60,000 nucleotides of DNA, taken from the NCBI GenBank assembly GCA_026400835.1, contig JAPLOA010000064.1:1-60000 (forward strand), in the 5' to 3' direction. Origin of the DNA: Planctomycetales bacterium. Lineage in GTDB: Bacteria > Planctomycetota > Planctomycetia > Planctomycetales > Planctomycetaceae. Both the position numbers and the translations under genes were made by a program. Positions 1 through 8,522 of this stretch are shown one piece after another (position 1 is the first letter of the stretch; each line of letters opens with the position of its first letter). The notes under the pieces were generated by a model that made no database searches, was not told where the DNA came from, and saw only the letters and a program-made list of their open reading frames with translations.

Positions 1-144
1 GGCGCAAGCGAGCAACATAGAGGCAAAGCCAATCAATTTTATTATCAAAGCCTATTACATTTTTATAAAAAACACTATAGCGGGGTGCAATATTTCCTTC
101 TCAAGTGGTTATTGGTGGCTTACCAAGTTTTAAATAAATCCTAA
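1..144 (+). CDS. glycosyltransferase family 2, C-terminal end (partial)
   Basis: Frame 1 is open from the window edge to a TAA at 142-144 and encodes the last 47 residues of a protein. The tail contains SLLHFYKKHYSG followed by a hydrophobic stretch (YFLLKWLLVAYQVL). This is how many GT2 (WbbL/rhamnosyltransferase-like) enzymes end: a basic Y/F-rich segment and then a membrane-associated helix. The next gene starts 5 bases after the stop, so the two form a polysaccharide operon. Base use is AT-richer than in the rest of the window, and the fragment belongs to the foreign piece that ends near base 555. The family call rests on the tail alone. Confidence 0.5.
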   Translation, partial: GASEQHRGKANQFYYQSLLHFYKKHYSGVQYFLLKWLLVAYQVLNKS

Positions 145-149
145 TCAAT

Positions 150-563
150 ATGCCCTATCTCTTCGATGCCCGTGTCATCCAAAACCACTTCCCCGGCATT
201 GGGCGCGTGGCTTACAATTTGTTGGCGCATCTGCCGGCCATGCTTGATGAACATGAACAGATTTTGGCCTTACGTAACCCATTCACCCAAAACACACGCT
301 ACGATTTAAACGCGCTGGCGCACCCCAAGCTGCAATGGGTTGATGTTGACACGCCCGTATTTAGCCCGCGCAACCTATTATCGTCAACCCGTTCACTGAT
401 AGGAATGAATGTTAGCGCCGAGCTGTCGCATTTTAACTATTATCTGCGGCCTTTACGCGCTCCGCGCCCCAGCATTACCAGCATTTATGATGCGATCTCG
501 TTCGTCTATCCGCAATATGTGCCATCATTTAAGCCGTTGGCCAGTGTTTCTGCTGCCGCCTGA
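150..563 (+). CDS. glycosyltransferase family 4-like, N-terminal part, cut at the junction
   Basis: The ATG at 150 opens MPYLFDARVIQNHFPGIGR, the N-terminus of GT4/GT-B glycosyltransferases that make surface polysaccharide (a D-x-R, then a G-I-G-R loop at the nucleotide-sugar fold). About 128 residues look genuine, up to a segment with SIYDAISFVYPQ that is typical before the first-domain hinge. The last few residues (SVSAAA) and the stop come from the neighbouring planctomycete sequence. A full enzyme would be about 370 residues, so roughly two thirds is missing. The style suggests a Chloroflexota-like or other non-planctomycete source, but I cannot assign it. It follows the GT2 tail by 5 bases. 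Confidence 0.55.
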   Translation: MPYLFDARVIQNHFPGIGRVAYNLLAHLPAMLDEHEQILALRNPFTQNTRYDLNALAHPKLQWVDVDTPVFSPRNLLSSTRSLIGMNVSAELSHFNYYLRPLRAPRPSITSIYDAISFVYPQYVPSFKPLASVSAAA

Positions 564-1609
564 TTGAGTCCTCGAGTGACGGCATCAGAAACCGTCGGCC
601 GAAAAGAATGATCCTTGGGCAATGCATGGAACAATTCCAGGAGTTCACGCATCAGGATGTTGTGATAAACCGCGCAGGCGTTGTGAGCGTCGAACCATCG
701 GCCGGTGGCCATTTGTCCGGGCAGGACTCCGATCTGTGCTTTCTCCACGGCCGCATCCAGATACTTCGCTTCTCCTGTCGCAGAGGCCAATCGAGCCAGC
801 AATCCCACACTGAATGCATTGTAGTTCCAGTTCGATACCAGTGGCCGAGACATCGCCCAGCCGCCGGACTTACGAGCAGCCTCCAGATACTTCTCTTCCC
901 GAGTCAACTCCCAGGCACTGATCAAGGCTCGTCCGCAAAGTCCGTTATCGAATTGAAGTCCACCGTCGGAAGCGTCAGGGATCCATCCACCGACAACAAT
1001 CTCCGGATGCTCCTTCATCGCGCGGGCCACGATGTGACCCACCTTGTCGCGTGGATTCAGGCCCGGCCCAACAGGAAAGGGAAAGACACCGGACGAGTGC
1101 TGCAGACTGACCAGCCAATCCGCTCCCTCTCGGACAATCGCTGTTAACTCTTCGCGATGCTCAGGGAACAACATGGCCGTTCGAGCCAGCGAGTCCAGAG
1201 GCCAGGCGGCTTCACGAAGTCCTGCCTGCATTCTGGTGGGATCTCCTTTGGGATTCTTGAGCCACGGGAGTCCTCTTTTGCCTCGATCAATCTCCTTGAT
1301 CCATCGTTCTCGAACTGCGGCAATGGAGAATGAAGACTGATCAATCGGTGGAAAGTACCGTGTCGCCGTTTCGGGATTGCCAGCCCACGGGCCAAGAATT
1401 TCAACCGCCTCCTGAACGGCTTTTTGAGTCGCCTCGGCATCCTTTGCGGCAAGAGCTTCCCGGCCGCGTTCGAGTGCTGGTCGAACCTGTTTCAGGATTG
1501 TGTCGGGCGGTTTGACGCCCGGACGCACTTCATCGGCTGACGAAGATTGGTACCCGGAAAGAGCCATGAAAACGATCACGAGCATCAAAAGACAACAGCG
1601 GTTTGTCAT
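506..1609 (-). CDS. secreted alpha/alpha-barrel glycosidase-like protein, C-terminus lost
   Basis: The ATG at 1609 gives MTNRCCLLMLVIVFMALSG, a signal peptide or lipoprotein-like leader; an ATG 21 bases upstream is also possible. The mature part has repeated helical segments with W, G and aromatic residues: DWLVSLQHSSGVFPFPVGPG, FDNGLCGRALISAWELT, and YNAFSVGLLARLASATGEAKYL. These resemble the helical hairpins of six-hairpin glycosidases and polysaccharide lyases, so an exported carbohydrate-processing role is inferred. No catalytic residues can be assigned. The last ~16 codons (about 506-553) lie in the foreign fragment, so the true C-terminus is missing. Confidence 0.6.
   Translation of the reverse strand: MTNRCCLLMLVIVFMALSGYQSSSADEVRPGVKPPDTILKQVRPALERGREALAAKDAEATQKAVQEAVEILGPWAGNPETATRYFPPIDQSSFSIAAVRERWIKEIDRGKRGLPWLKNPKGDPTRMQAGLREAAWPLDSLARTAMLFPEHREELTAIVREGADWLVSLQHSSGVFPFPVGPGLNPRDKVGHIVARAMKEHPEIVVGGWIPDASDGGLQFDNGLCGRALISAWELTREEKYLEAARKSGGWAMSRPLVSNWNYNAFSVGLLARLASATGEAKYLDAAVEKAQIGVLPGQMATGRWFDAHNACAVYHNILMRELLELFHALPKDHSFRPTVSDAVTRGLNQAAAETLANGLNDGTYCG
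530..562. other. probable chimeric assembly junction
   Basis: Two genes on opposite strands are both cut here: the plus-strand glycosyltransferase loses its C-terminal two thirds, and the minus-strand secreted protein runs into unrelated codons. Composition changes from AT-rich to moderate GC at the same place. No insertion sequence, tRNA or direct repeat marks the point. The exact base cannot be fixed by eye. Confidence 0.6.
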
Positions 1610-2056
1610 ACCAGGAATACCTTTCACCACACTGTCACCTCTGCATCAGCCACGGCACAGGCAGGACACACTGCCTATTTTGAAGCACAATCACCAACGG
1701 AAGACTTCGCCGAAACACAACGTGACTATTCGCACAATTACTGAGCTATCCCGGCTCGGTTTCTGAAAAACCCCGCTTTTGCAACGGAAAAACGCCCTCC
1801 GGAAGCCGCCTCTGTACTTGTGTCGTATCACTTTACCGATAGTCTGATGAACTCCCAACGCTGGGAAGTACTTCGTCATGGGAAGGAGAATCGAAAAGAC
1901 GCATTCGACTTCCCGATGTGTCAGTCATAAAATTCGGAGCAGTGCGGTATGTGTCCGGGACGTGGAGAGCCCGGCTCGGCTATTTCCATCAGAGGTAGCC
2001 TTTCGGTTCACGATGGCCTGCTCCGTGTCGGATCCTTGAAACTCAGGAATATCACA
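1610..2056. other. intergenic region, no gene seen
   Basis: This 447-base divergent region separates the secreted glycosidase-like gene from the cupredoxin gene. Short open frames here have no recognisable content. The downstream frame is open back to about 1949, but that extension has no signal-peptide character, so it is treated as leader. It should hold the promoters of both flanking genes; I see no convincing -35/-10 pair. Confidence 0.4.
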
Positions 2057-2818
2057 ATGAAGAAGATCTTTTTGTCAGCAGCTCTTTCAGCATGCTGCTT
2101 TGCATCCGCCGTTGCTCAGGACTGGGGCAATGTCTCTGGCCAGATTGTTGCGACTGGCGCGATCCCGGCTCCGGAACTGCTGCACAAAGCCGGTGCGGAC
2201 ATCAAAGACAAGGCCGTCTGCGCAGCCGGCGACACCTTCAAGGATGACCTGCTGATCGACAAGGACTCCAAGGGCGTTGCCAACGTCTTTGTTTACCTTG
2301 CCAAAGCTCCAAAGAACGTCCATCCCGATGCGAAGAAGCCTGAGCCAGCAACCGTTGTGTTCGACCAGAAAGGCTGCATGTTCACTCCGCACGCCATGGT
2401 TGTCCTCGGCGGCCAGACTGTTGAAGTGATCTCCAGTGACGCGATCGCTCACAACACTCACACGTATCCACTGAAGAATCAGCCAATCAACGTGTTGATT
2501 GCTCCGAACACAGCCTTGGGCAAGGGCGAAAAGGTTGATTACAAGGTTGGCGAAAGCTTGCCGATAAAAGTCACCTGCGACTTCCACCCTTGGATGGCAG
2601 CTTACTGGATGGTTGTTGATCATCCATATGCCGCTGTGACTGACAAAGATGGCAAGTTCACAATTCCAAACCTGCCTGTTGGTGAGCACGAATTCCGCGT
2701 TTGGCACGAACGCATGGGTTACGTCAATCGCAAGTACGCCGTCACTGTGAAGAAGGGCGACAATGCTCTGAAGCCTGTTGAAGTCAGCGTCGACAAGCTC
2801 AAGGGCGAAAAGAAGTAG
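2057..2818 (+). CDS. periplasmic cupredoxin-like (plastocyanin/methylamine-utilization type) protein
   Basis: The ATG at 2057 is chosen because it begins a clean signal peptide (MKKIFLSAALSACCFASAVA, cleavage before QDWG), although the frame is open further upstream. The 253-residue protein has a cupredoxin fold region with AHNTHTYP and then VTCDFHPWM. The latter matches the Cys-x2-His-x2-Met type-1 copper ligand pattern, with the earlier His as fourth ligand. A C-terminal carboxypeptidase-regulatory-like beta domain follows (DKDGKFTIPNLPVGEHEFRV). The likely role is a small periplasmic electron carrier or copper-binding protein; no partner redox enzyme is adjacent. A rho-independent terminator lies 34 bases after the stop, so it is probably monocistronic. 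Confidence 0.75.
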   Translation: MKKIFLSAALSACCFASAVAQDWGNVSGQIVATGAIPAPELLHKAGADIKDKAVCAAGDTFKDDLLIDKDSKGVANVFVYLAKAPKNVHPDAKKPEPATVVFDQKGCMFTPHAMVVLGGQTVEVISSDAIAHNTHTYPLKNQPINVLIAPNTALGKGEKVDYKVGESLPIKVTCDFHPWMAAYWMVVDHPYAAVTDKDGKFTIPNLPVGEHEFRVWHERMGYVNRKYAVTVKKGDNALKPVEVSVDKLKGEKK

Positions 2819-2851
2819 ACTGAAGATCGAACTCTGAAACGCTCGCATTGG

Positions 2852-2886
2852 AAGCTCGGCTTTTCTAAAAAGCCGGGCTTCTTTTC
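2852..2886 (+). terminator. rho-independent terminator
   Basis: AAGCTCGGCTTTT pairs with AAAGCCGGGCTT across a four-base loop, followed by CTTTTCG. It sits just downstream of the cupredoxin gene and before the M28 peptidase start. Confidence 0.7.
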
Positions 2887-2913
2887 GTTGATCCCTTTCC
2901 GAACGGATATCTC

Positions 2914-4332
2914 ATGTTTCGATCTGTCCTGCGATGTTTCATAATTGCGGCGATCTCTCAAACTTGTCTCGCACAGGAGATCTCTGTCGCGCCGCTGACG
3001 GACGATCAAAAAGCAGCCATTCAGACAATCGAACAGTCTGAAGTCCTGTCAACGGTGTCGTTTCTGGCCTCGGACGAAATGGCCGGCCGCGACACACCGT
3101 CAACAGAACTCGATATCGCGGCCGCTTATGTCGCGGCCAGACTCAAAGGAGCCGGTCTGGAAGGCCCTGGGCCGGACGGCAGCTACTATCAAACGACCGA
3201 ATTGACTCAGTATCTCCAGCCCAAAACGGAGGCGACCATCACACGAGATGGAATGCCTTTGGAATGTCGAGGAGTCCTCTTTGGCGGCGAAAAAGAGTGC
3301 GAGGTGACCGCGGGAATCTCGGACGGGAAAGACCTGAATAATGTCGCCGGCAAGATCGTTGTGATCGATGAATCCCCCTTGCCTCCTCAAGCGGTCGACA
3401 ATCCCGGAATGCTGGTCGCCACCTGGTCTCGACGTGTCGCTCAATTGGCCAACAAAGGGGCAGCCGCTATTCTGGTGCGAGTCGCGGACGACAGCATCCT
3501 GCCGGAAGCCGCCGGTCGCCTTCGAGAAAAGCCGCTGACGTTTCCTGCTCAATTCCTGACAGCGTGTCCGGTGATCCTGATTGGTGCCAACTCAGACACA
3601 ACAGGCGAGATTCGCGTCGAAGCTCCCGCACGAGAAACCGTGGCTACCCCCGTCAGAAACGTGATCGGTATTCTGCGCGGCAGTGATCCGGAACTTGCCA
3701 AAGAGGCGATCATCATCTCGGCTCACCTGGACCACATCGGAAGACTGTCGGGTGATCGCGGTGGAGATACGATCAATAACGGAGCCGATGACAACGCCAC
3801 CGGAGTCACTGCTGTCGTCACGCTGGCTGATGCTTACAGCTCGCTCAAACAACGCCCGAAACGGTCGGTCATTTTTATGACGTTCTGGGGTGAGGAAAAA
3901 GGACTGCTCGGTTCAAAGTACTATGCGGAGAACCCACTCTGGCCGCTGGACAAGACCGTCGCCAACATCAACATGGAAATGATCGGTCGCCCGGAGGAAA
4001 ACGCCGAAGGCAAAGCGTGGGGAACTGGCTGGACGCGATCAAACCTTGGCAATCAAATGGCCGCCGGCGCAGCTCGCGCCGATGTGACGATTTTTTATCG
4101 CGAAGATGTCAGCGAGATGTTGTACACTCGCAGCGACAATTACGCGTTTGTTCAAAAGGGAGTGATCGCTCACAGCTTTTCCGCCGGATCTCTTCACAGC
4201 GATTATCATCAGCCGACGGATGAAGTCAGCCGTTTGAATCTCCCACATATGACTCGCATTATTCAGGGGCTTTTTGCAGGTTCACTGCCTATTGCGGACG
4301 GCGAATTGACGCCATCGAAAACAAATCCATAG
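2914..4332 (+). CDS. secreted zinc aminopeptidase, M28 family with PA domain
   Basis: The 472-residue protein starts with a signal peptide (cleavage after TCLA). It has a protease-associated domain at roughly residues 130-230 and an M28 catalytic domain. Metal and catalytic residues are visible: H271 and D273 in AHLDHIG, D292/D293 in NGADDNATG, the EE pair 328/329 in WGEEKGLLGS, D in INMEMIGR (partly substituted), and H428 in HSDYHQPTDE. It should remove N-terminal residues from peptides in the periplasm or outside the cell. Its last 70 bases overlap the end of the convergent BatA/VWA gene. The N-terminal extension and PA domain are usual for planctomycete members. Confidence 0.9.
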   Translation: MFRSVLRCFIIAAISQTCLAQEISVAPLTDDQKAAIQTIEQSEVLSTVSFLASDEMAGRDTPSTELDIAAAYVAARLKGAGLEGPGPDGSYYQTTELTQYLQPKTEATITRDGMPLECRGVLFGGEKECEVTAGISDGKDLNNVAGKIVVIDESPLPPQAVDNPGMLVATWSRRVAQLANKGAAAILVRVADDSILPEAAGRLREKPLTFPAQFLTACPVILIGANSDTTGEIRVEAPARETVATPVRNVIGILRGSDPELAKEAIIISAHLDHIGRLSGDRGGDTINNGADDNATGVTAVVTLADAYSSLKQRPKRSVIFMTFWGEEKGLLGSKYYAENPLWPLDKTVANINMEMIGRPEENAEGKAWGTGWTRSNLGNQMAAGAARADVTIFYREDVSEMLYTRSDNYAFVQKGVIAHSFSAGSLHSDYHQPTDEVSRLNLPHMTRIIQGLFAGSLPIADGELTPSKTNP

Positions 4333-6602
4333 CCCTTCTGAACAGACCGACGGGTCAGCACCAGCTCAAAAATCAGCAACAACAGAAAGAGGCCCATCAG
4401 CAGAGCCCACAGCTCCCAGGTGCTCTCTTCGCCATACATTCGCCGAGCAAGCTCGCTGAAAACCGGCACAAAGTGGATCCGGTCGTTTGTTGCCATTCGG
4501 TCTCTGTCCGCTGCGGTCAGTTCCGTCAGATCATCTTCGGAATGGTCATAATTCACCACAAAGGCGTCGCGTGGTGGAGTCGGCCATTCGGCAGGTCCGT
4601 CAACTCGGTAAACTCCCGGGACAAACGTTTCGTTGAAAACCGCCTCCGCTGCCGTGAAATCGCTGGCTACGGGAAGAGTTGTTTTCGACCGGGATGGATT
4701 GGTGATCGTGAACACTTCAGTACGTTTTTTTCTGGAATGATCACTGGCTGAACTGCTGCTGGCCTGGTTGTCGGCGATCGCGTTACTCTCTGGCAGAGTG
4801 AACCGCAGAACCTGAGGTTCCGCGAACCCGATATTGCGGTGGCTCCGTGATGACGCGACGTGAAAAACGGCTTCGTGCAGAAACGGCACGAAGTCAGAAC
4901 GCGTTGGCAGATCCGTCCACGTTCGGTCAAGCGTTGATGTCAGCACCAGGATAGTGCCAGCCCCGTGCCGAGCCTGCAAAAGCAACGGGGCCCCGTTGCT
5001 TAGCTGGGCCAGGGTAATAGGCAGATCAGATTCCAATGTCGCCGACGATGATTCCGGGGCGATCACGTCAGGTTCAACTGTTTTCGTCTGCACCCACGCG
5101 CCAAAGCCTGCCTTCAGAAAACTCCGTGATGGATCGGAGCGAAAGCGATCCAACCAGCCTGGTTGAATCGAAAGCGGTGCGAGCTGCACGGGAACGTCCG
5201 TCTCGGAGATTTCCTGAGTCCCCGTGACTCGCAAAGACTTCAGTAACCCGGTTGCCACAAAGGATTGCTCAAATGATTCCGGTGTTGTGTTCGGTCCACA
5301 GGCAATCATGACACCGTTTCCGGCCGCTGCAAACTCCGCCAATGCCTTGGCAGCGGCCTCCGGAATTTTGCCGACGTTACACAGAACGACAACGGCCGCC
5401 TTTCGAAAATGTTCGGGGGTCAAATCCCTGGCGTCAACGACTTGTGTCCGAACCCACGGGACGCCCTGCTCCGAAGGAGCAAACGCCAGCTCGGCAAAAA
5501 AGGTTGCTCGCTCAGCCGGCGTCGACGAGGGTACTCCGTTCACAAGCAACACAGACAAGGAATCGGAAATGTGCAACGCCGCATGACTGACGTTATCTGC
5601 AACGATCGCATCGCCTGAGATTTCCGCGGCAACGGTCAGCACATGCGTCCCGGCCGAACGAGCCGAGTGTTCGAATTCGGCAATTCCCTCAGACCGCGCA
5701 GGCACAGAGACATCCTGAGTCTGTCCGGGCAGAGTCTGACCTTCCCTCTGAAGTCGCACAGGAATCTGAATTTCGCGATCAGAATCATTTCGAATCGGCA
5801 CACTTAACCGTACTGGAAAATCAGGGACCGACATTTCTCGCGAAATCTCAATTCGTCCCACCGACACGTTGCGGGAACCCGGATCAGCAGGAAGCCCCAC
5901 ATCAACAACCCAGATTTGCGGTCGCACTGCGGGGAACTTGAGCATCTCATCAACACGAGCCCAATCGGCGTCACTGGTCGGACGCCAACCCTGACTCTGT
6001 CGATCGCTGAAGAGGACAATTTCTCGCGCAGCAGCACTGGAGCGTCCCAGGATTCCAATCGCCTTCTCCATCGCCGCGACGGCATCACACGCACCGCCCG
6101 GGCCGGGCAGAGTCAGTAGTTGCTCATCCACCGCACGGATATCTCGCAGAGGTGATTCAATCACGGCACGCGGGACATCTCGAGCATCAATCAGAGCAAC
6201 AGTGTCATTGGGACCCAAAGTACGGAGGAATTCCATCGCTCGACGAACAGCGGTCTGGTGAACAGTCTTCATTCCATCCGTCCGTGACATGGAGTTGGAG
6301 CCATCGATTACAACGACGACTGTTCGAGAACCGGACGAATAAAAACCGCTGAGAAATCCGCTCGGAATCACCGGTCGCGCGACGGCCAGGACGATGACCG
6401 CGACAAGAGCAATCCGCAGCAGAAGCAACAGCAGCTCTTCCAGCTTCAATCGGCGACGCGTACGGCGCGAGGGATTGAGGAACTGCATGGCACCCCATTC
6501 TACGACATCGAAACGTCTTCGATTCAGCAGATGAGCAATCACCGGCAGCGCAATCCCAGCCAGCCCAATCAACAGCCAGGGATTGATGAGTGATTGAAGC
6601 AT
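4263..6602 (-). CDS. BatA-type membrane protein with von Willebrand factor A domain
   Basis: The start MLQSLINPWLLIG at 6602 is chosen because it matches the N-terminal double-transmembrane (BatA, TIGR02226) domain; an upstream ATG would add 27 unlikely residues. The 779-residue protein has membrane segments at about 5-25 and 55-78. A VWA domain follows with an intact MIDAS motif (D100-G-S-N-S104). Then come a long extracytoplasmic region with CARDB-like and glutamine-amidotransferase-like segments, and a C-terminal membrane helix before RRS. BatA proteins usually work with MoxR-type ATPases and DUF58 proteins in envelope functions; none is adjacent here. A MoxR-like gene lies 23 kb away. The end overlaps the M28 gene antisense. 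Confidence 0.85.
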   Translation of the reverse strand: MLQSLINPWLLIGLAGIALPVIAHLLNRRRFDVVEWGAMQFLNPSRRTRRRLKLEELLLLLLRIALVAVIVLAVARPVIPSGFLSGFYSSGSRTVVVVIDGSNSMSRTDGMKTVHQTAVRRAMEFLRTLGPNDTVALIDARDVPRAVIESPLRDIRAVDEQLLTLPGPGGACDAVAAMEKAIGILGRSSAAAREIVLFSDRQSQGWRPTSDADWARVDEMLKFPAVRPQIWVVDVGLPADPGSRNVSVGRIEISREMSVPDFPVRLSVPIRNDSDREIQIPVRLQREGQTLPGQTQDVSVPARSEGIAEFEHSARSAGTHVLTVAAEISGDAIVADNVSHAALHISDSLSVLLVNGVPSSTPAERATFFAELAFAPSEQGVPWVRTQVVDARDLTPEHFRKAAVVVLCNVGKIPEAAAKALAEFAAAGNGVMIACGPNTTPESFEQSFVATGLLKSLRVTGTQEISETDVPVQLAPLSIQPGWLDRFRSDPSRSFLKAGFGAWVQTKTVEPDVIAPESSSATLESDLPITLAQLSNGAPLLLQARHGAGTILVLTSTLDRTWTDLPTRSDFVPFLHEAVFHVASSRSHRNIGFAEPQVLRFTLPESNAIADNQASSSSASDHSRKKRTEVFTITNPSRSKTTLPVASDFTAAEAVFNETFVPGVYRVDGPAEWPTPPRDAFVVNYDHSEDDLTELTAADRDRMATNDRIHFVPVFSELARRMYGEESTWELWALLMGLFLLLLIFELVLTRRSVQKGYGFVFDGVNSPSAIGSEPAKSP

Positions 6603-6654
6603 GAGAACCACGGCCTGTTTCGAAAATCGGCGTTCCTGGATTTTTGTGACAGCA

Positions 6655-6804
6655 CCGAGACTCAAGTCGATAGCCAAGATCACGCACGGAAAATGGGATC
6701 AGCCACAGCATAACACCCAACGTCCGCCGTCGGCCACCGAGTGTCATCAGGATGCGGCTCACGGCCGCCATGCGCAAGTAAACTGTGCCGTTGCTGACAA
6801 AAAG
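6655..6804 (-). pseudogene. fragment of a DCC-family (DUF393) gene, paralogous to 9813-10244
   Basis: The minus strand encodes about 50 residues, including AAVSRILMTLGG and LIPFSVRDLGYRL. About 39 of the 50 are identical to residues 68-118 of the intact DCC protein encoded at 9813-10244. The DNA is also clearly similar. The N-terminal half with the DxxCxxC motif is absent, and the reading frame continues on both sides into unrelated sequence, partly antisense to the BatA start. This is a decayed or partial duplicate. Confidence 0.75.
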
Positions 6805-6932
6805 TTGTTTCTGAGTGGATTGAAATTCAATGTAGCAGAACATAACGTGCATACGCGGTCACTCTAGGACCGTCGTAGTCAGACTACCTACTTGATATGT
6901 TCCATCCAAAGTACAGAGGGTTAGGAATCGCC

Positions 6933-7116
6933 ATGACAACTACCGCAAATCTGGTACCCGGGGCGGGGGCTGGATGAACTGTTTGCGACAGGCTATGAAC
7001 TGATCGCACAATCATGCGCTGCAAAGGGCCATGGGTCTGGCTGTTCCGGAAGGGCTCGCCGACGCAAGCCTCGGCGTATCAGTCAACAGGCAACAGAGTG
7101 GCTCGAAACACGGGCG
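6933..7116 (+). other. probable frameshifted N-terminus with LEPR-XLL motif
   Basis: The frame of the gene at 7117 stays open back to 6937 and encodes RRRKPRRISQQ and then TEWLETRALLTEN. This matches the planctomycete LEPR-XLL leader (LE-x-R-x-LL after a basic stretch), so the protein should begin upstream of 7117. No ATG or GTG exists in that frame. An ATG at 6933, with AGGA 8-11 bases upstream, reads into a stop in another frame. Removing one G from the tract at 6958-6969 (CCGGGGCGGGGG) would join it to the LEPR-XLL frame. Confidence 0.55.
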
Positions 7117-8307
7117 TTGTTGACCGAGAACCCGGCCAGTCAGATGTTCACATCCCTCAATGAGCAGGTGGCAGCCGGATTTAAGAAGGGCAATGACGCA
7201 ATCAAGGAGGCGTACGAAGCTGTGAAGGATATTCCGATCGATTTCAGCAATCAATTTGCGAGTGCAAAATCCTGGGTGCTTGAGTTGCCCACAATCACAA
7301 CGACCAGTCGGGGCCAGCATTCGCTGGACAGCTCGATGCTCATTAACTTTCCGACCATGACGCTGGAAGGGCCTGCATTTTCAAGCCCGACGGCGGTTGC
7401 ACCTTCCTTTGGTCCGGGACAGGCCTTCCCGTATTATCCGGGCAGTAACACAGCTCCCTACTATTCCATTTACGGAATGAGCGGTCAGGCCTCGTACAAC
7501 ACTGCTACTGGCGCTGGGCAGGCCAGCGGATATGTGAATCTTTGGGCAGAACCAACAGCGACTGTCACGCGAGAAAGCCTGACCGCCAATGCCAGTTACA
7601 ATACGGGGTCTCCAGCCACAGGGGCAACCGTATCGGTGGTTGGGACTTATGAAAAAGTCATGGCCAACGGAGATCAGGACACATGGAGCGTTAACCTGTC
7701 TCTCACCGGTGGCGAATGGAGCGGAACGGTTTCTGCGTCTTCGAAACACGGCCCGATTTCTGTGTCAGGAAACGCAACATTCTCCAACGGCCAAACAGTC
7801 AGCCAGAGTTTTACCGGCGACTTTGTGATTCAGAATCATGAGCTGCATGTGGCCTATCACAAAATGCCGCGTGATGGCGAAGACTACGTGACTCAATCGG
7901 CGACGTACCGAAATACAGTATTCGAAAACATCACCTTGATGGCCGATTATGCGTTTGACAGCACTGTTGGTACAGCTTCATTAGCCGGAGCGGGCTACTG
8001 GTATGACGAAAAAAATTATCTGAGTGCCATGGTGGGAAGCTACGCTCCGCTGGTTGGACCAGCCACGACGTCGGGAAGTATTGTTGGTGCGATCAAGACA
8101 AGTGACAATCAGTGGACACTGCAGACATCAGTGACCATCACGAATCAGAATGTTGATGATGCCAGCGCACTCATGCTCACTGATCAGATCCCCGCACAAA
8201 CGCCGTTCGTTTTCCGTTCGATGTTCCTGCAAAGCTATGACAGCTACAGAGACGGTGTCTTCTGGGGATTGCAAGGTGGTATCCAATACGGCCCCTACAA
8301 TCCATAA
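7117..8307 (+). CDS. LEPR-XLL planctomycete surface protein, function unknown
   Basis: The intact frame begins with a TTG at 7117 and encodes 396 residues. The true N-terminus is probably upstream (see 6933-7116), where a LEPR-XLL leader lies in the same frame. The body is rich in S, T, G, N and Y with alternating hydrophobic residues, such as VSGNATFSNGQTVSQSFTG and ASLAGAGYWYDEKNYLSAM. That suggests a beta-strand-rich exported protein, perhaps a beta-solenoid or outer-membrane barrel-like sheet. No catalytic motif or named domain was recognised. LEPR-XLL proteins are typically exported to the planctomycete cell surface; the motif's role is unknown. It stands alone between a DCC fragment and a broken protease gene. 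Confidence 0.55.
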   Translation: MLTENPASQMFTSLNEQVAAGFKKGNDAIKEAYEAVKDIPIDFSNQFASAKSWVLELPTITTTSRGQHSLDSSMLINFPTMTLEGPAFSSPTAVAPSFGPGQAFPYYPGSNTAPYYSIYGMSGQASYNTATGAGQASGYVNLWAEPTATVTRESLTANASYNTGSPATGATVSVVGTYEKVMANGDQDTWSVNLSLTGGEWSGTVSASSKHGPISVSGNATFSNGQTVSQSFTGDFVIQNHELHVAYHKMPRDGEDYVTQSATYRNTVFENITLMADYAFDSTVGTASLAGAGYWYDEKNYLSAMVGSYAPLVGPATTSGSIVGAIKTSDNQWTLQTSVTITNQNVDDASALMLTDQIPAQTPFVFRSMFLQSYDSYRDGVFWGLQGGIQYGPYNP

Positions 8308-8522
8308 GCGGAGGGCTGCATCTCGACCGGCTGAATTGAGTTTACTCTGAAGCCGCATTCATGATCCAAAGCGACGAGACGTCTCACCTCTACTCAGAGC
8401 GGGTATTGAAACCGTGGCATCCGTTTCCATTCTGAGCGATCACCCACAAATGAACCGCTCAGACGGTCACGATACCCGATTGCTTAGGCATTCTTCGAGA
8501 ATGCAGTTGAGGCGTCCTGAGA

